Positions 10,720 through 22,281 are shown, counted from the stretch's first letter. The stretch: 64,000 bases of DNA from Cephalopachus bancanus (GCA_027257055.1 JAPVLO010000278.1:3844001-3908000), one strand, 5' to 3'. The notes: generated by a model from the letters alone, not told the origin. A program made the numbers and translations.

Positions 10720-11830
10720 CATTCATTTGTTAACAGTGATGGCAATATCTATCTCAATAATTTCCCATCAATGTAGTCTTAACTATTTCAAAGGTTCTTT
10801 AATCCATTTTTATTCACTGCTATGTGATCTAAGCCCAGATGGCCCTCTACTATTAGAGACTGCACGAAAATATAAAACAAGGAAAAAATCAACAAAATAT
10901 CTTGGGGTGGACTCAGAAGTACAGCATGCACTGATGTTCCTTTAATGTCAGAATAAACTGCATTAATAGGAGGGATGAGCTTTAAGCATTTTAGTTTGCC
11001 AGTCCGGCAGCTCTCCTACATGAATTCTTCTTTTAATTTTAATTTTTTGTTTATATCCCTCTAGTCATGTACATGCCCAACCAAAAATGGCTTGATTACT
11101 TCCAGCCTTGGACAGCAACTGTTTTAGAAAATGTAAAGTAGTTACAAGAGAATAGGTAGCCAAGATGCTGAATGTCTCAACATGGCACTTGTATATGATG
11201 TGGCTATTACTTCAGCCTAACTCAGTTATGATGTTGAAACCATTCCTCACTGCTCTAACCTGCTGAAGAGATAATCTGAGTGGGAAGGAAATGGATACTC
11301 AGGTGTCACATGGGAGAAGCATCACTGCTGTAGCAGCATCCATCTTGTTTAAGCTCTCCAGCACTGGAGATTTCAGTACGTGACATACTTTTTGCTCATA
11401 ACTGAGGTGGCTAAAGAATTGGCGCTGAATAGGTAACATCAGCAAAAGAAAGTGTGAGGTATTGTATGCATGTCAATAAAAGAATAACCCATTCTCCTCT
11501 CTAGAAAAATAGAAATCAGGGCATACCTTGATTCTAAAATAGTCTTCAACATCCTATAATTTTCATCTAAATTGTTAGCAGATTTGGTATAAATAGTTAG
11601 TCTATCTTTCAATATAATCTTTAATGTATCCCTGGACAAATATTGGAAGTTGTCAATGGAAGAGTGATCATCTAATAGCTCATTGGTAATTGATTTATTT
11701 TTCTTCAATCAAGTTGCATAAGAAAAATGAATATACAATGACCATATACATTTATTTACCTAAAACATAGCCTTGAAATGACAGTATTATGGGAATAATA
11801 AATGAAACAGCTATAGTTAAAGATTTAACT
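10720..11830. other. Low-repeat or unassigned AT-rich sequence
   Basis: No family recognised. A minus-strand frame at 11,439-11,708 (89 codons) shows no domain and has no support beyond its length. Some of this may be old ERVL internal or decayed L1. Confidence 0.35.
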
Positions 11831-12170
11831 TGTTTCTTTAGAAAACTGATAGATAATGTAGACAGTAAGTAAAATATAGAAAATTTTAATAAAATAACTA
11901 AAAGAGGTTTATACCAAATGAAGAACACAGATTCATTTTGAGAACCAATGTAGCCTTCAGAAGAATTATCTACATAGTAACTTCAAAAAAAAATTTTTGT
12001 GGATTCCAAAGAATTCATAATTTACAGTCTATTCCTAAGACCATAATGCAGAAATCAATTACAAATTGATAGATTTACAAAAATTCCCATATGTCTCAAA
12101 ATGAAATATTAATAACATTACATTTTCAGCTTAAAGAGATGATCAGATGGGATATTATGAAATATAGTCA
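11830..12170 (+). mobile_element. Old L1 ORF2 fragment
   Basis: Decayed ORF2 wording: ACAGATTCATTTTGAGAACC near 11,928, and GAAATCAATTACAAATTGAT near 12,051, which corresponds to L1 'GAAATCAATTACAAG'. Frame is lost. Confidence 0.5.
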
Positions 12171-12319
12171 CTGCTCTTATAGTATAAATTATGCATTCCT
12201 ATGAAGGTACTCTGGCATGGAATTTCACACAATAACAATATCTGGGGGAGAGGGGCAGGGAAAGGGATTAGGGTTTATGGTAGTCAAAATTTCAGGCATG
12301 ACTTTCAATATCCCACGTT

Positions 12320-12824
12320 CTAATCTGGGTACCTGTGAACTTAATGACACATCACTCCTATAATTTTGTCATGTTACATGGCACAATTGACCTTATAAAG
12401 GGAGAGTATCCAGATGAGGCTAATTTGATCACAAGTTGTTAAAAGGAGAAAAGAAGAGTGGAAGCTAAAGTCAGAGAGGTCAGAAACGTAAGAAGTGTTT
12501 ACATGAGACATTGCTGGCTTGAAGATGAAGACTGCCCGTGAGAGGGAACGGGTAGCCCTAGAAGCAGAGAGCTCTAAGGAAATTGGGATCTCACTGGAAT
12601 AACAACAAGAAAACTTCATCCTGTCACGCACCAGAGAGCTTGGAAAAGAACCTTGATCTCCAAAACTGCAGCCCTGAAGGATATCTTGACTTTAGCCCCG
12701 CGGAACACTAAGCAGAGGATCCAGCCACACCATGCTGGACTTCTAACCTACAGAAACTTTTATGTTGTTTCAAGCCACTACAGTTTTGGTAATCTGTTAC
12801 ACAGCAGCAGAAAACTAGTACAGG
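12320..12824 (+). mobile_element. MLT1-like LTR (ERVL-MaLR), old
   Basis: The 3' part has the usual MLT1 closing sequence: TAACCTACAGAAACTTTTATG, TTGTTTCAAGCCACTACAGT, then TGTTACACAGCAGCAGAAAACTAGTACAGG (split here; positions 12,750-12,824). The 5' part, with TTGACCTTATAAAGGGAGAG near 12,387, matches the MLT1 centre. It carries no coding capacity. Confidence 0.65.
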
Positions 12825-12899
12825 AGGCAAATACTAAAAGACATGCAGTTTTATAAGTAACACACTAAAAAAAAGCAGCGTATTCAAAATTGCTACTAT

Positions 12900-13287
12900 C
12901 CAGTTTAAACACCTTAAATGCCTAAATAAATTTTTAATAAATATAAAATGCATTTTCTTTAACTTTTGGCTATATAATTTCATATATCTTCATTAGATTA
13001 TACCTGTTAGTGCTGTTAGTCAAACTACTTGCCTCTTTGCTAATCTTTTTTATGTTTGACCTATTAATAAATAAATAAAATAATAAATAATAAATTAAAG
13101 AGATGAGTATGTATACTCAGTATACTCAGAGTATGGTTTTTATCAACTTTTGCACTATATATTTTAAGGCTATTTTATTAATTGCTACATGTTTATAATT
13201 GTTATACCTTCTGGTAGATCGAACTTTTTTAACATTATATAGTGACCCTTTCAAATTCTAATGTTGCTTTCTTGTTTTAAAGCCTAC

Positions 13288-13329
<42 letters not shown>

Positions 13330-13706
13330 GTATATTTTTTATTTTGCTTAATATTAACTTGATATAGTAATACCTTTTCCCACCCTTTTACTTTCAAATT
13401 TTCTATTTCATTATGTCATCTCATAAAAACACATAAAACAAAATTTTAAAATCCAACCTAGCAATCTCTGTCTTTTAAGTTGGAGATTTAGCTAGAAAAT
13501 TTATATTTATGAGTATTTATATACAAAGATTTGCTGTACAACTATAGTTTCTAATTAAAATTTAGTAAAATTTCTGATTTTTGTTGTTGTTCATCTCCTT
13601 TCTTGCCTTCTTTTTAAAAACTGATACCTATAGAAACCCCCTTAACAAAATAAGAACTTTATCCTGTTCCCATATCTCTTAGTTTCTCTATTTTCTCACA
13701 ATTCCC
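12900..13706 (-). mobile_element. Old L1 ORF2, antisense
   Basis: The plus strand reads the complement of L1 ORF2: GCTACATGTTTATAATTGTTATACCTTCT near 13,185, TTTTCCCACCCTTTTACTTTC near 13,374, and AATCTCTGTCTTTTAAGTTGG near 13,465. Together these follow the order of the human L1 antisense ORF2 text. A (CA)n microsatellite lies within it. Confidence 0.65.
13292..13329 (+). repeat. (CA)n microsatellite
   Basis: Uninterrupted dinucleotide repeat of about 19 units inside antisense L1. Likely polymorphic. Confidence 0.95.
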
Positions 13707-14006
13707 TTTTTTTTTTTTTTTTTTTTTGATTTGGAGTCTCACTTCATTGCCCAGGCTGGAGTGCAGTGGCACATTCACAATCACCCCAGCGCCGACCTGC
13801 TGGATTCCGGTGATCCTCCCGCCTCAGTCTTCCATGCAGCCAGAACTACAGGTGAGTGCTACCACTCTCGGCTAATTTTTTTTATTTGTTGTAGGATTGG
13901 GTCTCACCAAGTTGCCCAGGCTGGTCTTGAACCTGTAGGCTCAGGCAATCCACTGGCCTAAGCCTCCCAAAGTGCTGGGATTACAGGTTAAGCCACCAAG
14001 CCTGGC
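13707..14006 (-). mobile_element. Alu, minus strand, older than the young set
   Basis: Starts with a long T run on the plus strand and ends with GCCACCAAGCCTGGCC. Imperfect TSD: CACAATTCCC at 13697 and CACAAAATCCCC at 14007. Read on its own strand the B-box region is ACAGG-TTCAAGA-CCAGC, without a stem, so this copy resembles ancestral AluJ there. Its A box (TGGCTTAACCTG) already lacks the C found in human Alu. Confidence 0.9.
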
Positions 14007-14334
14007 CACAAAATCCCCTCTTATTGATACTGTATAACATTTTAATACAAGGTCATTAAGCATATACTTTCTTTTTTCCTTGTTCTTAGCTTTTCTTTGG
14101 AGACAAAAAAAATGCTCAACTTTTATCAAAACACTTGATTATTCTCAATTTATATATATATAGCAGTGTCTGCCAATGTTGTTTCTCTACTTAATTGAGT
14201 ATTTCCTTTAAAATTATTTTCAACATGAATGCTTGTGTTTTAAACCATTCACAGCCTTATAGGCCTGAAAATGCTTTTATGTTTTTATAATTGAATGATG
14301 TCTGAATATAACATTTTAAATTTAAAATACTATG

Positions 14335-14635
14335 GGTTCTTGTAAGAGAAAAGAAGATTTGACACATAGAAACACAGAGGGAAGGCCATGTGAAGACAGA
14401 GGATTGATTCATGCAGGCCCAAGCTAAGAAATTCCTAGGACTGCTGGAAACCACCAGAAGCTAGGAGAAAGGTATAGAAAGGTTCTCCCTCAGAGCCTCC
14501 AGAAGAAAACAGCCCTACTGACATGTTGATTTCAAACTTCTGTCCTCCAAAATTGTGAAGCAATAAATTTCTATTGTTTTAAGCTACCCAGCTTGTAATA
14601 ATTTGTCAAGGCATCTCTCAAGAACTAATATGCAG
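14335..14635 (+). mobile_element. MLT1-like LTR (ERVL-MaLR)
   Basis: Contains GAAGGCCATGTGAAGACAGA, CTCAGAGCCTCCAGAAGAAA and AGCAATAAATTTCTATTGTT, followed by AAGCTACCCAGCTTGTAATA and AACTAATATGCAGG. This is the order of an MLT1 LTR from mid-region to 3' end, including the AATAAA polyadenylation signal. The 5' part is missing. Confidence 0.75.
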
Positions 14636-14639
14636 GGGT

Positions 14640-15260
14640 TGATATCTGTTGATTGTTGATCTGTTGATGAGACCAGGTCACATTTTTCTGGTTTTAATAA
14701 GTTGAGTAATTTTGCATCATGTTCTAGATATTGTAAATATTAAATTATAAAGACTCTGGATTATGTTATATTTCTCCATAGAATTGTCCATTGGCATTTT
14801 TGTTTTAGTAGACAATGAACTTGGCTAGACTCAGACTACAGAGGGCGTGCAGATCTTAGTTTAGTTTTTAAGCCTTAGCTGCGTTATGCTTCCAATTTGT
14901 CCCAGGCATTTATGATTTGGGAATTAGCCAGAATCTTGGACTCAGTTTGAACACAGAATTTGGAGTTCCTCTTTTCTAGCTCTTTCCTTTTCAGGGCTTT
15001 TCCTTCATACTCTATCAGCCCTGGTAGACCTGAACATTTCCCCCTGGTTCCTTTCCCCAAAAGTTCATAAAACTTTGTATCTGAGTGTTAACTGCCACTG
15101 AGCCATAGCATTTATTCCATGGAAGTCTCATGTTTCAAGGCTTAACTTTCCTCTAAAATCTCCCTACCTGATTTCAGTCATCAAAGCCCTCAAGTTCTCT
15201 ACAGTTATGCCACCATGAATGCATCCAGCACCCTCCAAAGCTGGGGATTTTGTCTAGGAT
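14640..15260 (-). mobile_element. Old L1 5' region, antisense (probable)
   Basis: TAGATATTGTAAATATTAAA, AGAGACTCTGGATTATGTTATATTTC (split; near 14,748) and ATGAACTTGGCTAGACTCAG match antisense old L1 5'UTR-type sequence. Together with 12,900-13,706 this suggests one minus-strand L1 cut by an Alu and an MLT1 LTR. The right boundary is uncertain. Confidence 0.5.
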
Positions 15261-15740
15261 TTATAGTTTGTATTTGTGGGAGAAACGGTTTGTTAGATGC
15301 CTACTTTCTCAAACCAAAAGCAAAACTCAGCATTAGTATTTCTTTAAATCCTTCGAGAGATTCTTAATGTACAAGGTAGAAAGCCACTTGTAAAGTTTAA
15401 TCCAGAGTTGATTTCAGGGATAGGAGCAAATAGCCATGTTCACAAGTCACCTATGCAAGACATGGAGACCAAGCTAGAACATGAGTGCATGTTCCTTTGC
15501 CACTGATTGCAGAGCCCAAGCTCTTAGAAATTCTCTGGAAATTGGTTGCAATCAAAAGTTTCAAAATATAGTAATTGTGCATATTGTCAATTCTTCTTAG
15601 AGATTAGCACTCAAGTTTCTGTTTTCTCCCCTTTAAAGCCAGCTTTTATTTGTCATTCAGTTTCCAAAGTAATGTAAACAGTATATGCCACTCTTTACAC
15701 TCATAGCTCTATCACACCATCTGTAATGCGGTAACCTTAA
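15260..15740. other. Unassigned sequence
   Basis: No repeat family, exon or RNA gene seen. Confidence 0.35.
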
Positions 15741-15744
15741 ATCT

Positions 15745-16800
15745 GAGAGAGCCTGCCCATAATGCTAAACATCACTAATCATCAGAGAAATTAAAACCAC
15801 AATGATCTATCACCTCACACCAATCAGAATGGCTATTACTAGAAAGTGAAAGAACGATAGATGTGGGTACAGTTGTGGAGAAAAGGGAATATTCACCCAC
15901 TGTTGGTATGACTGTAAATTAGTTCAACTTCTATGGAAAACAGTATAGAGAGCTTTCAAAAAATTAAAAATTGAATTACCGTGTGACCCAGAAACCCCAC
16001 TACTAGGGGTCTACCCAAAGGAAAAGAAATCAATATAAAAAAGATACCTGCACTTATATGTTCATTGTAGCACTATTCACAATCATGGAACCAACCTAAG
16101 GGCCTATCAACAATCGATTGGATAAAGAAAACATGGTATATATATATACCACAGAATACTACACAGTCATAAAAAATGAAATCATATCCTTTGCATCAAT
16201 ACGGATGGAGCCAGCCGGGCTCGGTGGCTCAGCCTGTAATCCCGCGCCTTTGAGAGGCTGAGGTGAGTGGATTGCCTGAGCCCGCGGGTTCGAGACCCGC
16301 CTGGGCGGTGAGACCTCATCTCTACAATAAATAAAATATTAGCCGGGCGTGGTAGCGCGCGCCTGTAGTTCCAGCTACTTGGAAGGCTGAGGCGGAAGGA
16401 TCGCCGGAGCCCAGCAGGTCGAGGCTGCGGTGGCTGGGAGCGGCCACTGCACTCCAGTCTGGGCAGCAGAGTGAGACTCCAACTTAAAAAAAAAAAAAAA
16501 AAAATGGACAGAGCTGGAGATCACCATGCTAAGTGAATGGACACAGAAACAGAAAAACGCTGTATGTCGTCACTCAGATATGGGAGCTAAATGATCACAC
16601 AGATGGAAATAATAGACACTGGGGACACCAATAGGTGGGGAGGTGGAAAAGGGGGTTAAGGTTCAGAAAATACCTCTGGTGTACAATGTTCACTTTCTGA
16701 GGAACGGACCACCTGAGATCCCATCCCCACCACTACACAATATGTCTATGGAACAAACATGCATGTGTAACCCCTCAATCTAAAATTTTAAAAATGATAA
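15745..16800 (+). mobile_element. L1 3' portion (ORF2 end plus 3'UTR), split by an Alu
   Basis: ORF2 C-terminal wording is clear: CACTAATCATCAGAGAAATT, ATCACCTCACACCAATCAGA, GACCCAGAAACCCCACTACT, and TATATACCACAGAATACTAC. The Alu at 16,212 interrupts it, and it resumes with GAGCTGGAGATCACCATGCT and a 3'UTR ending ATGTGTAACCCCTCAATCTA and AAAATTTTAAAAATGATAAT. It is 5'-truncated, with stops in ORF2 (for example around GAAAGTGAAAGAACGATAG), so it is dead. Confidence 0.85.
16212..16503 (+). mobile_element. Young lineage-specific Alu, best T-arm example
   Basis: Full length with an A tail of about 17. At 16,284-16,300 the left-arm B-box region is GCGGG-TTCGAGA-CCCGC: a perfect 5-bp stem and 7-base loop, like a tRNA T-arm. 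The A box reads TGGCTCAGCCTG. The right arm has the derived TCCAGCTACTTGGAAGG and GAGCCCAGCAGGTCGAGGC. It is nested in an L1 3' portion. The TSD is imperfect (ATGGAGC before; ATGGACAGAGC after). Confidence 0.95.
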
Positions 16801-16859
16801 TAAAACATTTGACAATAGCAAAAAGATTCCAGCAATAAACTAAGCCTGGGTGTATGTTC

Positions 16860-17800
16860 CAACCTGGGGCTCGCTCTGAGCTCCACCTGCACCATGGCCA
16901 CCAGGAGAGCGGCACAGGCCAGGACTGGCCCCTAGGGACCCTGTGCACTCTGTGTCTGCTTCCCAGCTCCCAGCTTGCTTGTGCTTTCTTTTGGAGGTGA
17001 CCTCCTTTTTACTGGGTTCCACTCCAGCAACTGGACCTCAGCCATCTTTTCAGAAATACCTTGGTAGCACTTTTCATGAGAGAGTTGCTTCCATGATTCC
17101 ACCAGCATTGCATTGGGCCGTTTATTCATCTTGTCAGGATCCATCCCTTCCTTGATTCCATCTACCCACATTTGCTTGTGAGTTATTTTTACAGAACCCT
17201 CTGCAGCAGCTTTTGGGTTCTCATTTACCTTTGGAATTCTCCATTTCTGCCTAATCAAATCCATTTCTCCCAGGCCCACTATCACCTCCATAGCCCCCCG
17301 TACCGTCCCACCTACTAGCAGGGAAAGCACAGATATTCACTTATCTACCTGATTAACTGAACATCTCTTTCCAGTCTTAATTCCTCCAGCAATGTCTACA
17401 CCTGACTCCTGGTGGATGTCTCCTGTTCCGTAGCCACCCAGAGAACCCAAAGCAGGGGCCATGCCACAACTGCTGCACCTGCATGACTACCTTTTTTCTT
17501 CTGAAATAGTCCCTTCTTAGCAACTGCTTTCAATAATTCAAGCAGTCCTGCCAGTGTTTTAGGGGCATCCCTGTACTCATGCGGAAGCCCCCAGTTATTT
17601 GCCAAGCTGGCAACTCCAGGCCACAGAGCACCAGTGATTCACCCTGGAACTTACCCCAGTGGCAGATCTTCCTCCCCCCAACCATCTCTCCTGTGGCTGC
17701 TGTAATGGGGGGCTTCTTTGGAACATCCTGCCACAACTACACCAATTGCAACATGGCACCCCAAATCTGAGAAGGCTTGCACCTAAGGTTATCTATTCCA
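16860..17800 (-). mobile_element. Endogenous retrovirus internal fragment, gag-like, antisense
   Basis: The minus strand carries an open stretch of 132 codons at 16,932-17,330 and related frames at 17,396-17,736. The 132-residue stretch is rich in charged residues, with several Trp and a K/M-rich centre (GIKEGMDPDKMNKRPNAM). It has the look of a decayed retroviral Gag, plausibly ERVL/MaLR-type, but I cannot match it to a named family. Frames are broken relative to each other, so no functional product is expected. Adjacent upstream sequence at 17,760-18,000 may be the matching LTR. Confidence 0.4.
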
Positions 17801-18000
17801 AAGAAGTTACCTGGAGATCCAGCAGGAAAAGACATTGGTTTATTAAAGAAGGCACCGATGGCAGTCAGTGGGTGAAGAAAGACTCGGCACCTCAGGACAG
17901 TACAACAAGCAATTTGTCATCAAGCAAGTTAATTATTCAAATTGCAACACGGTGTTGACAATGACAGTGAGTAAGGGTGCTGCCCACATTGTTCTCAGCT
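17760..18000 (-). mobile_element. Possible 5' LTR end of the antisense ERV fragment
   Basis: On the minus strand this segment reads into AATAAACCAATGTCTTTTCC, which includes an AATAAA, then leader-like sequence GGTGTAGTTGTGGCAGGATG before the gag-like frames. That order (polyadenylation signal, LTR end, leader, gag) is what a provirus would show. The boundaries and family are not established. Confidence 0.3.
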
Positions 18001-18173
18001 CTGCAGTTGGTGGCTCATTACTGGGAATATGAGTGTCCTTTAGAGGCCAGCCTCAACCAGAGGCTGCTCCCTGAGAGACAGGGAAAAAGCCAAGGATAGG
18101 TTAAAAAAAAAAAAAAAAGTCTATGTCCGGACAGTTATCTCACAAAAACAAATCACCCATCAAAAAACAAAAA

Positions 18174-18480
18174 CAGCCGGGCTCGGTGGCTCAGCCTGTA
18201 AGCCCCCGCCTTGGGAGGCCGAGGTGAGTGTATTGCCTGAGCCCGCGGGTTCAAGACCCGCCTGAGCAACTTGGCGAGACCTCATCTCTACAATAAATCA
18301 AAAAATTAGCCGGGCGTGGTAGCACACGCCTGTAGTTCCAGCTACTTGGAAGGCTGAGGTGGAAGGATCGCCAGAGCCCAGCAGGTCGAGACTGCGGTGA
18401 TTGGGAGAGGCCACTGCACTCCAGTCTGGGCAACTGAGTGAGACTCCAACTCAAAAACAAAACAAAACAAAACAAAAACA
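18174..18480 (+). mobile_element. Young lineage-specific Alu
   Basis: Full-length derived Alu with a (CAAAA)n tail. B-box region GCGGG-TTCAAGA-CCCGC at 18,245-18,261 forms the complete stem. It lies 112 bases upstream of another Alu in the same orientation. Confidence 0.95.
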
Positions 18481-18592
18481 AAGCCAACTTAAACCTCCTG
18501 TAAGCAGATTTTCTTCCATGAATACCAGAAATCTGTTTACAACTATGTTGTTTGGAGTAGTATAGACAATATAGTGTTTAATTGTTAAATCA

Positions 18593-18882
18593 AGCCAGGC
18601 TCTGTGGCTCAGCCTGTAATCTCACGCCTTTGGGAGGCTGAGGTGAGTGGATTGCCTGAGACCGCGGGTACGAGACCCACCTGGGCAACTTGGCGAGACC
18701 TCATCTCTACAATACATCAAAAATCAGCCAGGCCTGGTAGCACGCGCCTGTAGTTCCAGCTACTTGGAAGGCTAAGGCGGAAGGATCGTCGGAGCCCAGC
18801 AGGTCGAGGCTGCGGTAGCCGGGAGCAGTCACTGCATTCCAGTCCGGGCGACAGAGTGAGACTCCAACTCAAAAAAAAAAAA
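18593..18882 (+). mobile_element. Young lineage-specific Alu
   Basis: Flanked by a perfect 12-base TSD, ATTGTTAAATCA, at 18581-18592 and 18883-18894. Its B box is mutated (GCGGG-TACGAGA-CCCAC), so one loop base and one stem pair have been lost. The perfect TSD suggests a recent insertion. Confidence 0.95.
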
Positions 18883-18894
18883 ATTGTTAAATCA

Positions 18895-20990
18895 GTGAGT
18901 GTTGCCTATAGCAAATGGCTAGTAGTAATTAATAGCCTCCATGTGAAATCTCTCTTTTTTTTAATAGTAGAAAGCATCTTTCCCAGATCCCCTAGAGGCA
19001 ACTTCATCAACCGTGATTTCCTTTGTCACTTAAAAAGGAAAAATAGTCAGCCCAGGCAAACTCCAATTTGAAGCTGTTCATCTTTGCCCCTGCCTGGCAT
19101 CAGAATTGAAAATGTAATTTCCAGCCCTTCTTCACAAATGGAATTGTTGTTATTATTCAGTTTTCCATATGTGAGAAGCTGTCACCTCTGTCAACTTCAG
19201 TGCATCTCCATTTGTGACTCCAAAACCAGGCGCACAGATCTGAACATGCGCTGTGCATCTCAAGCGTAAAGGTAATTTCTCTCCTAGCGCACTGAGAGCC
19301 CTGCCCTGGTTTGAATACTTGCTCCTATCATCCTCTAATAACATATTAATGCATCTAATGCCCTCCACATAAGCCAGACGTCTCTTGGATAGTTCCTGAT
19401 AGGGGATGCAAGGATTGTTATTGCCCAGTGCCAGAAAGATGCCACTTAGGGCAAGATTATGTTTGATTCTCAGTCCCTCTTCATAAAAACTATTCTCTGG
19501 TTGCCATAGTTTTGCTCAGATACCCTCGTTCTCCCTAACTATTACCATGACTCAGTCCTTTTTAATGTAGAACAAAGTCTATTTCTTTGTAGTTCCTACC
19601 CACTCTGATGAGCTGGCCAGCTGGGAATAAAGAAATGAGATTTGGCATCTGAAACCGTCAGAGACCTAGGAGGTGACTTCAGGAGTGGGCATGGGGATTC
19701 ATTTAAATAGCCCACTCAGAGGGCATCAACTAATAATTATCTTAAGTATAGTAATTAAAACAAAACCCTGTATATCTACATTCTAGGAGTGCCGGATTTA
19801 TCTCAGGAGTGAATGCAGTCTTTGAAGTTTATGTGTCTGCAGTGGGTTTTTTACAAAGAAGGAAAGGCATTGAAACAAAGAAGAATGGAACTGATTGCAT
19901 GAGAAAGCAGGTTGTCTGGGGGGAGAGCAGGGTTCCCCAGGATATCAGGAAGAAGAAGTGCCAGAGGGGAGCAGATGTGTGGAAGGGAAAGCAGAGTTTA
20001 AGCAAGAGAGAAAATGAGAGGGAGGATTCTGCTCCAAATGAATGCAAGTGTAGACCCTCACATCATGTGGAAATGGCGTTTGCCAGGGTTGGGCCTCCGC
20101 AGAGGAGTGGGGTATCAGAGTGAGTCTTCTGTTACCACCCCACTGGCCCTCTCCAGTCCTCAAGTCCTCGAGTGTGTTAAGCATCAAGAAGAGTCCTGTG
20201 ATGCGGTGGTGAAACCTGTGTCTATACTTGGGATAGCAAGTGACAGGAGGGCAGTCTTGCTTTTGCTCTCTCCTGTGGTAGCATGAAGTGGCAGCAAAAT
20301 ACTTAGAGAAGACGGCCGTCTCAGAGTACCAGCTGCAAGATGAATGGAAGCCTCTGTTAAACTAGCAAGTGCTGATAACTTATTAAACCACAAGGAGCAG
20401 AAAACAGATGACCCTTTCCTTCGATGGTCTAGAAAGTCCAGGCTGGACACTTCCATGATGAGTCTAGAATACAGACAGGTCGCGATAACTAAGTTATACT
20501 GAGTCCAGGTTGTGAGCAAGGATGTGTCCTGGAAAGTCAAGATGGAACACGAAAATCTGAAATCAGGCATGGAGGGTTCAGATGTATTTTACCAAACTGC
20601 TTACCAGGTGCTGCAATATTTTTATTGACTCAGCTGTTGGCAAGTTTGCTATTGTCCTGGGTTCCTATCAAAAGCATCCCTCTCATAGTTGGAAATGATC
20701 TCTTCTTGATTTGTGTTCAGAGCAGCTTCTCCACCAGAAAAGACATCAAATCAAGGCAAAAAACTGTCATCCTTCTATCCTACAAGGTCCCTAACCACTG
20801 AATTCAATGAGTGCAAACAGTACAGAAGCTCTTCCAGCAACTCTGAGATTATTGAAATTCAACCCCAAAGAAGCCCCTCCAAGCAATCAGTGTAGGGAAG
20901 CAACTCTTTTGTTTTTCTTCAAAGACAATCTGAACCTAACAGGCAGACATAGCAGGGCCAGTGACTATGATTAGAAAAGGGAAGAGAGTT
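18895..20990. other. Low-repeat sequence, no gene recognised
   Basis: About 2.1 kb without a recognisable repeat. The longest frames are a plus one at 19,809-20,123 (104 codons) and a minus one at 20,184-20,570 (128 codons). Neither shows a domain, signal peptide or splice context that I trust. Chance frames of this length are expected in 64 kb. Confidence 0.5.
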
Positions 20991-21115
20991 AGTGTTTACT
21001 GAAGTCCTGCTTTGGGCCAGGCTATATTAGGATTTTCACATACACACGATCACTCTATTCATACAATTCCTCTGTAAAGTAGGCATTATAAGGACACAGG
21101 GGCTTAAGTCAGTAA
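20990..21115 (+). mobile_element. MIR fragment
   Basis: TTAGTGTTTACTGAAGTCCT, GGGCCAGGCTATATTAGGAT and CCTCTGTAAAGTAGGCATTA follow the MIR body order (plus strand). Ancient and decayed. Confidence 0.65.
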
Positions 21116-21119
21116 GGGA

Positions 21120-22280
21120 GAGTACTGGCCCCAGTTCTAACAGAAAAGCACATGGTATTTCCACATTGACATCCTGCCACAGAAGGTGTACGTGACACAG
21201 AAGTACAGTTCAATGACTGTTCACAGGGTATTGTGGTATCTCTGGATGGCACAGAGTATTCCAGTGGTTCCAAGCTGAGGGTTTTAACCTGTTTGTGTAT
21301 TATAAGTTCAATTTAATGGGTTCTGACCAACATTTAAAAACATAAAGTAGAATAGAATTAGAAAATATTACAATCCACCACACAAAATACAGGCAAGTAG
21401 TGGTTTGTGGAAATATTTTTGAGAGAGAGTTTTGTTCAACAACACTTGAAAAACAGTTCATTGAAATTAAGACAGGAACTGTTGAATAGCAGAATCTTAG
21501 GAAATTGTATTCATCTCACGGTCTTCCTCAGGCAATGGGAGTCAGGAAATACCCAAACAATCTGATTCAGAGAGAGAGGCTTCGAGAGGACTATCTGTAG
21601 CCTAATTTCCACGACATCCCAATTCCCACATACCTGATTTCAACCCATCATTCAGCCTATCACCATAACCTTGCTTCCATGAGGGGAAAGGTGTAGTGGG
21701 CATCAATAAGCCCAGCTATGTTGGAACTGGAGTCCCTTGTGCTAGGAGGCTGTGATCTCACCTTCTCCACTGGCCACAAGAGTCCTTATGGTCCTCATTC
21801 CACCATGTTCCTGTCCCTATGATGTTCCATGTAGGCCACAACCAGCAACCACAGGCCTAACCTCAAAATTCCCTAAAGTCTAGCTTTTAAGTATCAGATA
21901 GGAAAAAAGCAGATAATCATCCCCTTGCTCACAAGTGACCTTGCTGGCAGCCGTGGGGAATGTGTTTATCTAACAGAAGTATCCCAGCTCCATCTGGACC
22001 GGCTAGAAGCACTCTTCAGGTGTTTGTCCTGTTAATACTCTCCTGCCCTGAGATGCTCTGTAGCAACGGTAGGGGAGGGGACGATTTGGGAACTGTTCTG
22101 CCCTCCCAAGTGTATCATTAATTCTGCTTAATATGACACCACTGTGAGCTATTTCATCTACAGTCAGCATTTGCCTTCCATTCCTTCCATGCTCCCTGTC
22201 TTTCAAGCATCTCTGAACAAGGTTCTTGGCAGTACATGTAAGGTATTGGCAGAAAACAGAGGAAATGAAGCATGTTCGTA
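21120..22280. other. Low-repeat sequence
   Basis: No transposon family or exon recognised across about 1.1 kb. Some CpG and pyrimidine-rich tracts, nothing diagnostic. Confidence 0.4.
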
Positions 22281-22281
22281 A

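Noticed and set aside
10406..10726. Minus-strand frame of 106 codons, with similar frames at 18,251-18,487, 31,908-32,195, 41,733-41,996, 46,140-46,592 and 49,550-49,807
   Set aside because: All are the antisense strand of Alu and share the same translated phrase (SWSLTLSPRLECSGRS). Alu antisense is known to be open by composition; no gene context is present.
16284..16300. tRNA gene
   Set aside because: The T-arm-like hairpin lies in an Alu left arm. No acceptor stem, D-arm or anticodon arm can be formed around it.
20184..20570. Minus-strand frame of 128 codons in low-repeat sequence
   Set aside because: No domain, no start or splice context, and overlapped by frames on the other strand. 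Length is compatible with chance in 64 kb.
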